This document shows positions 34,628 to 44,913 of a stretch of 64,000 nt of DNA, one piece after another; position 1 is the stretch's first letter, and every line of letters starts with the position of its first letter. Source of the DNA: Stereum hirsutum FP-91666 SS1 (lineage: Eukaryota; Basidiomycota; Agaricomycetes; Russulales; Stereaceae); the NCBI RefSeq assembly GCF_000264905.1, contig NW_006763144.1, positions 682,001 to 746,000 on the forward strand, in the 5' to 3' direction. The position numbers and the translations under genes are program-made. The notes under the pieces are model-generated. The model had not been told where the DNA came from. It made no database searches and worked only from the letters and a program-made list of their open reading frames with translations.

Positions 34628-35047
34628 CCACATGGGCGCTAATTCTTTGCCCCTCTTCCCTTTGTTTCTCACGCGCCAACTTGAAAGCTTCCTTCCCTCC
34701 TTCCCTTGCATGAATATCATGCATCTGCACTCGAGAACTGTATCTTCAGCCTAAAGGCTTGAATAGTTGATCATGCACGTTACCACGGTCCTCCGAAAGA
34801 TGCGGTTATTTACATTCAGCTCCTCGTCGCTGGCAGGGACGAAAACCAGTCTGTTTGGAATGACTCACGCTCGATGTTGACACACAAATCTCACGAACGA
34901 CTTCTTCTGCACAATTGACGGTGTATCCTGACTCTGCCCTATGATGCGTTGCCCCGAGATTGGTACTTCAATCTCCGCACAGCATACTCATATAATCAGG
35001 GTACTCGACGATTGAAAATCGTCAAACCTCTCTGCAATACTCGCTAC

Positions 35048-35378
35048 AGGTTCTCTATTCTGCGTCTGCTCTCTCTCGTCACTACCCTTTCTGGTGTGGT
35101 ACTGGGCGTGATATCTCTTCCGTTGACGACCACGCTCAGACCTTGCGGCCTCGAGACGATAATCTTCTTGCTATGGTCCCTTATGTTTTTTCTTCTCCTG
35201 GCACAAATGCGGTAAGCAGTCTTCGTGATAAATCTCTGTACTTACAGGAGTTTGGGATCTTGGTCGTTCAACCTCACAGGTCGCAGACAAAATAAGATCT
35301 CGTAGGGCGAATGGCACCTCTCCCGATCTCGACGGCGTCCTGTTCGTGCAGCTAATTGCTTTCATAGACTCCTGAATT
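35048..35378 (+). pseudogene. AhpD-like pseudogene fragment (right arm)
   Basis: Homologous to exons 1-2 and intron 1 of the intact gene at 16093-17112. The position of the start codon reads AGG instead of ATG (35048-35050), the signal-peptide region is frame-shifted, and homology ends within what would be intron 2, so exons 3-5 are missing. It cannot encode the protein. Confidence 0.85.
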
Positions 35379-35379
35379 G

Positions 35380-36352
35380 ACGATTTACCACTCTCGACGT
35401 ACTAACTTCTAAACCCTTCACCGAAACCCTGTCGCGATCCTCACTCCGCGATCTCGCAAGAACAAAAACAGATCATCGCGCGTGAATTCAATTACTCCGA
35501 GACTACCTTCGTCCCCTCCTCCGCTTCCAACGTCAACGCCAACGCCAACGCAAAATATTCAGAAGGCTCCGACACGAACACGATCGCCACAAGGCCTGAA
35601 TACGATGTGGCAATCTTCACGACAGATGCGGAGATCCATTCGCGGGCCATCCGACCATCGGAACCTCGCATTTCCTGCTCTCACATGCTGATGCTCGAGA
35701 GGCCATTCTGAACGTGAAAGCAGCACCCATCCATGCACGATATGATTCACAGACTGGATCCGCTTCTGCTCTGATCCCACATGCATTACGCGTCCACGCT
35801 CAGGCCCTCGCAGCTTCCGCACTCCTCTCGAACCAAGTCTCCCGTGCGCCGTAAGTACTTGGAGGATATACAGGCGACAAAGACGTTTTCTGTTGCTTCA
35901 AGTGTTAAAGGGCATGGCGTTCTTGCTCGTTGATCTGAAGTCGCTGGAGGAACTCGAGGCCGTGACGCTCGCATGCACACCTACCACGGAGATCCGACTC
36001 GATACACATGATGGGTGGGATAAATCTCTCGTATTACTCGTGTGCCCGGGATGAATCGGAATCGCTCCAGCTGAGGGGGAGGATGATAGAGCTGGAGTTG
36101 GGGGTGGAATATCCTGCGACGGGGAGTACTCTGGCGTGTTATTTGGCGACTCGTGAGCAGGAGAAATGAGGGGCCAGGTATTCATTTGAGATGGTGCAAG
36201 GAATGGAGATGGGGAGGAGGAGTGAGGTTGGATTGGAGGCTGAGGTGGGAAGGATGGTCAGCTTACGGAGGTTGTGTTGAGAGGGACGGCTGTTGCGGTC
36301 AGTGAGGGGACACTCAGGGCTTGACCGGGCTTGGTCTAAGAAAATGAAGGAT
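35380..36352 (+). pseudogene. PhzF-family pseudogene
   Basis: A degraded copy of the intact PhzF-like gene at 47159-48166, in opposite orientation. It starts within the conserved N-terminal segment (near ACTCTCGACGTACTAACTTC, with an early stop). A one-base deletion at the conserved EIPFAGHPTIG region shifts the frame near 35633, further indels follow, and the ATGSAAS region is deleted. Homology continues about 30 bp past the stop codon. It directly adjoins the outer end of the right arm. Confidence 0.88.
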
Positions 36353-36605
36353 ACACTTTTTCTTTGTTGAATATCGTGGTGGCCGTGCGTCGTACGTTCA
36401 CGCTTGCTTAGGTACGTTCAGTGTTGACAGTGTACAGGCTGATATATTTTGTAAATATGATGCGAGCTCGGCTGTACACTGTCGAGCTTGGCCAGAAAAA
36501 TAACATAAGAAAATTATACCGCCGTTCGTCGTTTTGTGGATCTACAGAGGTAAAGAATAACGCGATATGAACAAATAAAATAAAACAGAGGCACCAATTC
36601 GATGA

Positions 36606-36696
36606 TGTCCCTAGCCGGAGTCGAGCCGGCGGCTTCACGGATTGCTGCAATGAAACAGGCCACAACGTGATGATTTAACCACTAATCGATAGGGAC
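36606..36696 (-). tRNA. tRNA-His (GTG) with a 19-nt intron
   Basis: On the minus strand the acceptor stem GTCCCTA pairs with TAGGGAC, followed by discriminator A. The D-arm is GATTAGTGGTTAAATC, the anticodon stem TCACG pairs with CGTGA, and the T-stem GCCGG pairs with CCGGC. The anticodon loop reads TTGTGG, then an insertion of about 19 nt, then C: anticodon GTG with the intron after position 37, the standard eukaryotic place. A discriminator A fits eukaryotic tRNA-His, to which G-1 is added after transcription. Confidence 0.85.
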
Positions 36697-37108
36697 TTGA
36701 TTGGGGCTGTCACAGGAGCTATATTATTGTAAGTTATGTGTGGCGACGGATGGGTGGCAAGACGTTGATAAGATAAGATGGACGGCGAACGTTGACGTGC
36801 GCCTAACTCGAACTTGCTTCACACCATTCAATATCCAGACGCCCCGATGGACGTCTCTCCGTCTCGTCCCAACATGATCGACAATCCCACCCCAGACCCC
36901 TCCAACTCTTCAACTCCGCCCAAAACCCAACCAAACACCCCGCCCATTGATAATATTAGTACTAACAACGCGCTCGCCCCGCGCCCGCTCTTCCTCTTCC
37001 TCTCCACGCTCTCCGTAGGCTTCGCCTCCCTCCTCTACATCTTCGTCCGCCTCAACTCCTCCGTCCTCTTCTCGCCGTACCGTCCGCTCGGGCCGGACTA
37101 CTACAACA
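36697..37108 (+). other. Upstream region of GH16 gene with an overlapping open frame
   Basis: An open frame from ATG 36847 to 37191 has strongly C-biased third positions and encodes a Pro/Asn/Thr-rich segment, a hydrophobic span (LFLFLSTLSVGFASLLYIFV) and YYNNAYW. It is in a different frame from the GH16 gene and overlaps its first exon. It could be the start of a membrane-anchored isoform joined by splicing (phase-0 GT sites near 37040, AG at 37197) or a separate small gene. Neither can be decided from sequence alone. Confidence 0.35.
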
Positions 37109-38808
37109 ATGCGTACTGGATATGCATTCCTCCTCTCTTTACCCGGCCTCGCGAGTCTCATCAGCGGCCTCTCCTCCTCCTCTGTTACTAGCGCGCAGGC
37201 TTTCGTGTTGCAGGACGTTTATGTCGGAGATGCGTTCTTTAAGGGGTTTCATTGGGAGACTATGAATGATCCGACGCATGGACGGGTGAATTATGTCTCC
37301 CAGAGCGCGGCGAGGCAGGCGAATTTATCTTATGGTATGCCATTGCATCCCTTCCCCTTTCTTTCAATCTCTCTCTACGCGATGCTTGCTAAGGAATCGT
37401 ATACTGATCTGCGCGTGAAACTCTGAACCTATAGCATCAAACGATAAATTCGTCATGCGCGCCGACGACACCACCAAAGTCTGGAAACGCGCCCGCGGCC
37501 GCGACAGCGTCCGTATCTCATCAAAGCAGACCTACGACGACGCGCTCTTCGTGCTCGATCTGGAGCATATGCCGGAAGGATGCGCGACGTGGCCTGCGTT
37601 TTGGACGGTCACGAAGAAGGGGCCTTGGCCGCATGGTGGGGAGATCGACGTCATTGAAGGTGGGGGTTGCTTTGCTCGCTTTGAATGCTTGGTTGTTCTT
37701 TGACTCTGACGCTTACGATTTTGGGTTGCCGGTGTGACGTTGTGTTTAGGTGTTAACCTCGATACTCATAATCTTGCGTCTTTGCATACCCTGCCTGGAT
37801 GTACCATGGCCCAACACAGACCCCATACCGGGTCCGTCTCTTCTTCCCTCCTTTCCCTTTCTCCACTATCACCTCCACTCTCCCCTCCCTCCCTCATAAA
37901 CTCCTCACTCACACCCTCCTCTCCTTCCTTCCTTTCCTTCCTTCCTTCGTTCCATCACACCCTCAACAGCACCCCAACCTCCCTCAACTGCGACACCTCC
38001 CAAAACTACAACCAAGGCTGCGGCGTCTCCTTCTCCTCCACCCCCTCTCCCTCTTCGTCCTCCTACGGTAAAGCCTTCAACGCAGCTCGGGGCGGCTGGT
38101 ACGTCATGTCGAAATCGGCGTCTAAAGGCGTGCAGGTGTGGTTCTGGGCGCGGGACGACGCGGGGGTGCCGCCGGAGATCAAGAACGGTGGGGGTACGAA
38201 GCCGAATGAAGGCAGTGGAGGAGAAGGGGGAGGAGGGGGAGAGAGGAAGAAGGAGGTGAAGCCAGAGGCGTGGTGGGGGACGCCGGCGGCGACGTTCCCG
38301 GTTGATGAGTGCGATTGGAAGAAACATTTCGATGCGCATCAGGTTGTGTTTGATTTGACGTTTTGTGTGGGTTTTCTGTCCTTCTTTTCAACTCGTCGTT
38401 TTCTGCTTTTTATCTCATCGTTTCTGGAGAAGGATGCTGATTACTTTTGGGTGCGTGGATATGTGTAGGGCGATTGGGCGGGCTCCGTCTGGTCGGGTTC
38501 GGGATGTGGGGCGGGGACGTGTGAGGATTGTTAGTCTTTTTTTCCCTCTCCTTTTTCCTCCCTCGTTTAATACTCACACAACGCGTCCTTCTCCTTCTCC
38601 CCAAATAGACGTAGACAACAACCCATCCGCGTTCAAAAACGCCTATTGGGAGATCAACTCGCTCGCTGTGTACACGGCCGATGCGGACGGAGGCGGCGCG
38701 CAGGTCCCGATGGTGGCGGGATTGTTGCAGGGGAAGCTGCAGGGGAAGACGAAGAGTAAGAGTAAAGGGACGGGGGGGAAGAGTAAGAAGGGGGGGAGGG
38801 GGGAGTAG
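37109..38808 (+). CDS. Secreted GH16 glycoside hydrolase (endo-beta-glucanase type)
   Basis: Exons 37109-37334, 37435-37659, 37750-37831, 37970-38366, 38469-38529 and 38609-38808 give 396 residues. Residues 1 to about 30 look like a signal peptide (MRTGYAFLLSLPGLASLISG). The fold begins at FVLQDVYVGDAFFKGFHWET. The catalytic motif GGEIDVIEG places the nucleophile at Glu145 and acid/base at Glu150; upstream CATWPAFWTV and downstream LHTLPGCT also fit the mixed-linked or 1,3(4)-beta-glucanase subgroup common in basidiomycetes. These enzymes cut or remodel beta-1,3/1,4/1,6-glucans in cell walls. The C-terminus is unusual: a Lys/Gly-rich basic tail. Intron 3 is 138 nt, in frame and free of stops, so it could be retained. 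Confidence 0.9.
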
Positions 38809-40247
38809 GGTGGTTGTTGGTGACATGTTTGGACAGATGAGATGGTAGGGGTGGGATGGGATGAGATGAAAGAAGGCGGAGTGGGATGTGATGTGATGTT
38901 GGACACTACTTTCTTAGACTTGGACTTGGACTTGCAGCTCGGACAAACAGTCGACTACTTACGATTATTTCCCCCGCATCCGTACGCTATAACTTTCTCG
39001 CTCACTCACTTAGACCTGCATACGTCGACCTCTCGCTATCCCTATCCCTATTCGTTACTATCGGACTTGTTACTTTAAACTTAGCACTTGCCCACCGCTC
39101 ATCGCTCGTCAGTCGGAGTCGTCACTCGTCATCGCTACTTATTCCGATATTCAACTTGTTTTGTCCGTCGTTGGTACTCATACTTACATCTTCGTTATTG
39201 TTGTTCTTTTGGCGTTGTTGTGTCAATCTAGATATGTCGAAGATTTCTTGCATTTCTTGCATTGTTGGATCGGATGTGGCGTGCTGAGGTGTTCGAGGAC
39301 TGAGATGGGCCGAGAGTTACTACAGTAGTTGACTAAGAGGGGGTTGGAGGCTCCGGGCGTCGGGGCTATGCATCACACTGGCAGTAGCGGTGTAGCGGTG
39401 TAGTTACAGTACAGTCAAACCATCCGCTGAGTCAGTACATATGTACAACCCAACCGGACGAACTTAATGTGGCGTCGAGCGAGAGCATAATGATATGTTT
39501 GAAGTCGGTAAGTGTCACTGTCAATATCATGTGCACAGTGAATAGGGGCTGGATCGATAGATCGAGGCAGTTGACTTAGACTAGCACTGTTGAGGAAGGG
39601 TTGAAGCTTGAAGATGACGGTGGGTGTGGGAGTAGGAGTGGGAAGGGAACGAAGCTCAAAGGGGTCAGCTGGGATCCTCGCTTGTTCCGGTGGGGATCTC
39701 GTCTACAGTCTTTTGGGAGAGTAAGGTCAGCTGCAGGTATAAGCGTTGCGATGAGAAAGCAACGATACAAAGATAAGGGAGAGAAAGCACTTGGGAAGAC
39801 TCCGAGGTATCGTTGTGCAGGCCGTAGCAGAGTGTAAGGGCAAAGGCAACTTCCGAGACGATCGGAGGCATGGATGGAGATGTTGTAAAGGAGCGCACGA
39901 AAGCAGCAAGTGACGAGCATGGACAGAGGTTCGCCGCTCGGAAGTTGATCAAGATGGATTGTGATTCCGTGTGGCCCAAGCACGATTTCGGGCGGGAAAA
40001 AGAAGCTCAGAAGAACGGATTATGCGGGCCGAAGCACGCGTTCGAGGAGGATGGAAGAAGGATTTACGGCGAAAATTTGGAGGAGAGTGCGAAAATTTGG
40101 AGGAAAGGGAGAGAAAAAAAAGAGAGGAAAAGGTGGAGGAAGGATGTGCCGTCGGAGGGGGGTTGTGATTGAGGTGGCAGGGATGATGAGCGAATGGGAG
40201 TCGGGCGGACACAAGGGCGCTGACGGGGCCGGACGGCCGGCGGGACA
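38809..40247. other. Intergenic region with purine-rich tracts
   Basis: About 1.4 kb. Contains a purine-rich stretch (about 40000-40150) with two direct copies of GCGAAAATTTGGAGGA near 40069 and 40089. On the minus strand a short frame from an ATG at about 39872 splices plausibly (GTGCTT ... CTGCAG) to a second short exon ending near 39679, encoding about 48 residues, but nothing supports it beyond that. No recognised gene. Confidence 0.4.
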
Positions 40248-43200
40248 ATGATGGGATCACCGGCGGCGGGGCAGACAAAACAGAAGAAAAGTGCGGCCGA
40301 AAGCGGAAATGGAGGGAAAAAGGGGAAAGGCAGTCAGCGCTGTGTTCTCCTCTCTCTCTTCACCATCGACGCAGCGCTCGCCGACGAAGGCCACCGTCGC
40401 CGTCCATCGCCCACCATCTCCAGCGCCATCGCCCTGCTCAACAGGGGCGGAGGCATCAACCCCTCCGTCCTCCTCGCCCTCTCCGTGGCCGCCATGTTCG
40501 CTTCTTCGTCCTTGCCACTACAATGGTCTTTGGACTCTATCGTCCTCAACCCGAGGGTCGAGTTCAGGTCGATTCTTTTTACTGCCCTCTTGACCTTTCT
40601 CGTCCTCATCATCGGTCAGTCTCAATTCGTCTTCGCTCATCGATAGCAGATTTCTGCTCTTTCCTTCCCGCCCTCATCATGCACTCCCTCTTCGTGCTCA
40701 CTCACCGCATACATCTCCTCCTAGCCTATCTCACAAACCCGTCCGAGGCTTCCTTCCGGTCCTACCTCACCGAACAGTGTTTTCGTCACCACCTCTCCCG
40801 CCTCGACGACTCCACCGACGGCGACCACTCCGACTCTGAAGACTCGGGCGTACACTACTCCCTCTCTTCCTCCTCACACGACTCCTCGCACTCCGGCCAG
40901 CAATCCTCGCGCTCGCACCATATCGACTCTCCTTCTTCATTTCATTTTTCGTCCCGCGCTTCGGTAGCGCTCAGGACGCCTAAACACGCCTTTCACAGTT
41001 TCGCATTTTTCACCATCGCCGCCGTCATCCCGAACCCGAAGCCGTCTTCTACTCGCGCCTCATCCGCCTCAAACACCGATTCCGCAGCCGCTGATCATGA
41101 AGGGGGATCCCCCGCCCCAAAGGAGACCTGGTTTCTGGGCGCTTTCGGTCGCTGGTGGCGCGGCGGCGTCGTCGTAGAGCCCACCTGGCCACGGTCGCGC
41201 TCACTCAGGGCAAAGTGCCACGAAGAGGGCTGGAGCTCTGGGATCCTCAACGTGAAAGCGCTCGACAAGCTGGATGGCTACAGTGGTAAGCGATTTGTCT
41301 CTGTCTGCATGCGATACGTAAGGAGTACAGATCGTTGATCAGTCTTCCTCATGTTTGGCCACTATCCATCATCTCTCATCTCATCTCCTTCCGAATTCCC
41401 GATCTCCCATCCCATCCCATCCCAATCCCATCCCATCATCGCGTTTCAGTAGGTCTCCCATTTCCAACCACGACCAGCACGAGTTCCCCTCGTTCGTCGC
41501 CACGCACATCGCCTCCCAGACTCCGCGCGCGGGATCGATCTGCACCGGTCAACGGCCACAATAATAATCATAACAACCACAGTAACAGCAATAACAGTCA
41601 GCCATCACAAACACAAACACAAACACAGCCAGCACGGAGCTCCAGTCCGCCTCCACTCCCAAAGTCCGCGACGTTGCCGCTGCACACGCCACGTCACGGT
41701 CACAATCCCTCCAACAGCTCGAACCATCATAACAGCAATAACGCCACCAATGCTTCCCAAGCCTCCAATTCTCACAACAAGCTTCCGCCACCATCATCGT
41801 CTCATGTCCCTCAATCGTCTCAGCTTCCTCCCGCTCCTTCATTATCCTCATCCTTATCCTCCCCATCCACCACAGCCCATCTCTCCCACACCCACACCCC
41901 AAACTTCGTCCTAAACCCAAACCTAAACGCCCTCTCCCCCTTCGACTTTGAATCCACACCCGCCATCTCCTCCATCCTCTCCCTCATCGCACAGACCCAC
42001 CTCTCCAACACCGACCTCCGCGCGCAACTCGCTGATTCGGCATCGTCCGCCGCTGCGTCCGATCGTTTGTTGAACGCGGAACTCGATGCTGCGCGAGAGG
42101 CGAAGAGGACGGAGGATGGGGTGAGGGGGGAGATGAAAGGGAGGATGAAGGGGTTGGAGGATGCGAGGAGGACGGCGGAAGGGGGACGGAGGGAGGCGGA
42201 GAGGAGGTTGAGGGTTGAGAGGACACGATTGGGAGAAGCGAGGACGAGGATTGGGAAGTTGGAAGATGAAATCAGGGAGCTAGAGGCGGGCATGCAGGCC
42301 GATGCACGGCGCATGGGAGAATGTGCAGAGCAGGGAGAGAGGGAGGAAGCACAGATTAAGGAGAGGGTGGAGAGGAGGCGGAGGGAGTGTAAAGTCGCGG
42401 AGGAGGTCGTCGCGGCGTTGGGTGTACGGGCGAGAGAGTTGGAAGAGGAGATTGCGAGGGAGAGGGAGAGGGTCGGACAGGCGAAGGACAGAGCGGAGAT
42501 GATGAGGCAGGACCGAAGTTTTTTGTCGGCTACGGTTGTGAAGAGTCAGGGCACGCTGCAGGAAAGCTGGGAAGCACCGACGACGAAGGAACAAAGCCCG
42601 AAACGAATCGCGGAGACACAGACACAGACACAGACACAAACGGGTTTCTCGATCCCTACGCTCCTCGAGAAAGAACACCATCAGCATCATAGTCACAGTC
42701 CCAGTCGATCCGGCAGCTCTGGTTCGGGAACTAGGAATGGCAGCACTCGTGGTGTTTCTGCTTCGCCCAGCCGTCCACAACCGCTTCACCTCGGACCTAT
42801 CTCGAATCTTGGCCTTGGATACAGCAGCAGCAGCAGCACGACGTTTTCGCCGTTTGGGGATCAGACTCAGGTCGCAGACGAGAAGGTGAAGGAGGACGAT
42901 AGTCTTGATTTCGATTTTAGGTTCAATCATCCACAGAGCGCACCTGGACTCTCGCTCCCCATGCCCATCCCTATCCCGCTCTCCTCGTCTTCCAGCCGTC
43001 CCACGACTCACAACGGAGTCGGAGTAGGAGGAGGAGGTGGAGGAGGTGGTGGTGGTAGTGTCGGTAGTACGGGAAGTGAGAGTGCGTTCTCGGCACCTGC
43101 GACGGCGTTGATCTCGAGTAGTCTGATTAGGTCTTTGGAGGGGCCGTTGTCGTTGGGTTCGGTGGAAGGGCCGGGTGGGTTGTCGTCGAGTGAGTCGCAG

Positions 43201-44913
43201 CCGGCGATGGCGATGGCGATGGGGGATATCATGCTTTCGAAATCATTTCAGTCGGAGGATGATGTGTTTCTGGAGAGGGATTGGAGGAGGGGGGATGGGG
43301 GGTCGCATGGGTCGCCTGGCACTGGGACGACGGCGATCAATGCGTCGCCGGTGTCGATTAACGCGTCGGCGAATAGTGATGGGAGGAAAGCTGGAGACGG
43401 AGACGCAGATGGGGAGGTCGAGGGCGGTGAGGAAGAGAGGGATGGTGCGGGTGAGGACGATGTGGGGAGGGGTGAGGAAGAGGAGGAATACGATCCGTTT
43501 GAGATTAGGCCTCCGCCGGCTGCTGTCCAGGCGTTTAACCAGCAGCGTTATGGGCCTCTTCCTCTTCCTTTGCCACTTCCTCTCCCACTGCCACTTCCGC
43601 ACTCTGCGCCACTGCCATTGCCCAGTCCGAACCAGATCCCGAACACGAACACGAGCCAGATCCCGAGACAGAGACTTATTTCGGATCCGTTGGATGTGCA
43701 GAGGGTTTGGCAGGGACAGGGACATGGGTTACCGTCGAGGACGCAGTCGGACCCGCCGCATGTTGCTGTTATGCAAGCGCTGGCTGCTATTGGCCACAGT
43801 AACAGTAACAACACCAACGATAACGGCAACTCATCCTCGGGCGGTGTTTCCTCGAACGGCGGAGACGACAAGGCTGGCGGGAAAGACGTGAAAGGCAGAC
43901 GGTGGTTCTCTGCGTCTTCTTCTGCACCTTTTTTCGACAGCAAGGAGAAAGACAAGAGCTTCGACAAGGACAAGGAGAGGGACCCCGCCGCGTCGTCGAA
44001 GGAGAAGAAAGGACTCAATCCGGACGCGAAGGTGTTCAAGCTGCCATTCACCAGTCGTCCGCATCAGCATCAGCAGAGTCTGCAGATGCAGTCGGCGCCG
44101 GCGTTCGAGACGGCGTTTTCGGCTTCGCTTGGCGTGCCGACGATGTCGGTGTCGGACGGGTTCTTGCCTTTGCCTACCTCGCCGGGCCATACGCATGCGC
44201 ACGCTCATGGTCATGGTCATGGACATACTCTTGCCCAGGCATTCAACTTCCACCACGCTCATTCGAACCATCATAATCATCACCATACCGTGCACAACCA
44301 CAACGCGACGGCTTCGCTCCCCTCGGCCACTGCTCTCGGGCTCGGCCTGGCTCCCTCTTCATCTGCGACGACGAATACTACAAGTACGAGCACGAGCACG
44401 AACGCGTCCTCGCTCTTCTCGGGTGCGTTCGCGCCTAGTCCGGAAGAGAGGGAGGCGCTGAAGCGTGCGCTTGGCGGGTCGACGAATACGAGTTTGGAGA
44501 GGTTACCGAGTCTGAGCGAGGTTGGGGTTGGGAGCAAGGGCGGCGGTGGGATGAATATTGCGGTTGGGGGGAGTGAAGGGATGGGGATTGGGATTGGGAT
44601 GAGGGGGAGGAAGAATTGGAGTATGGGTGGGAGTGGGGATAGGAATGGGGGGAAGAATTGGTTGATGGGTCTGAGGGGGATTGGCATGGGCCATGGACAT
44701 GCGAATGGACATGGGTCTGCGAGCGTCAGCGTCAGTGCGGGCGCGGGTAAGATGACTTTTAGTCCGTGGGGAGACGATGACGACGAGGATGGGGATAGTG
44801 AAGGGAAGGAGGAGGCGAAGGTGGAAGAGGTGAAGGTGGAGGAGATCAAGGAGTCATTCGTCAACGTCTACGACTCGTCGGTGTCCCGCCTCTCATCCAG
44901 TTCTCGCTCTTAG
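40248..44913 (+). CDS. Large membrane/coiled-coil protein of unknown function
   Basis: Exons 40248-40614, 40725-41285 and 41450-44913 give 1463 residues. Two hydrophobic segments lie at about 72-92 and 107-122. A globular, Trp/Arg-containing domain follows (FRSYLTEQCFRHHLSRLDD ... ALRTPKHAFHSFAFFTIA ... ETWFLGAFGRWWRGG ... GWSSGILNVKALDKLDGYS), to about residue 309. The remainder is long and disordered, with Asn/His/Ser-rich tracts, a coiled coil of Arg/Glu heptads at about 500-680, an acidic GDGDADGEVEGG region, His-rich GHTHAHAHGHGHGH and Gly-rich runs. The domain at 130-309 looks conserved-type, but I cannot name the family. A membrane-attached scaffold is a guess from architecture. Both splice junctions are single-solution in frame. 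Confidence 0.75.

Larger units (their letters stand above)
29743..35378. repeat. Right arm of the large inverted duplication
   Basis: Reverse-orientation counterpart of 16780-21338. In minus-strand order it holds the AhpD-like pseudogene fragment, the intergenic segment (interrupted by the mobile element at 33561-34627), HMG-box gene B and its 3' region. The inner edge is at CGATCACCAGCG (about 29750) and the outer edge at about 35378, where it abuts the PhzF pseudogene. Apart from the insertion, arm lengths agree (about 4.56 kb). Confidence 0.9.

Noticed and set aside
16780..35378. The whole inverted block as the mating-type locus
   Set aside because: There are no homeodomain HD1/HD2 genes, pheromone receptors or pheromone precursors in the window; an HMG box alone is not enough in a basidiomycete.
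39576..39983. Minus-strand frame of 135 codons as a gene
   Set aside because: No family, no conserved motif and the alternative spliced reading in the same place uses another frame; left as intergenic.
41549..44864. Several antisense open frames (for example 42280-43011, 44280-44864) within the large gene
   Set aside because: They are shadows of repetitive, codon-biased coding sequence on the plus strand and lack splice or domain support.
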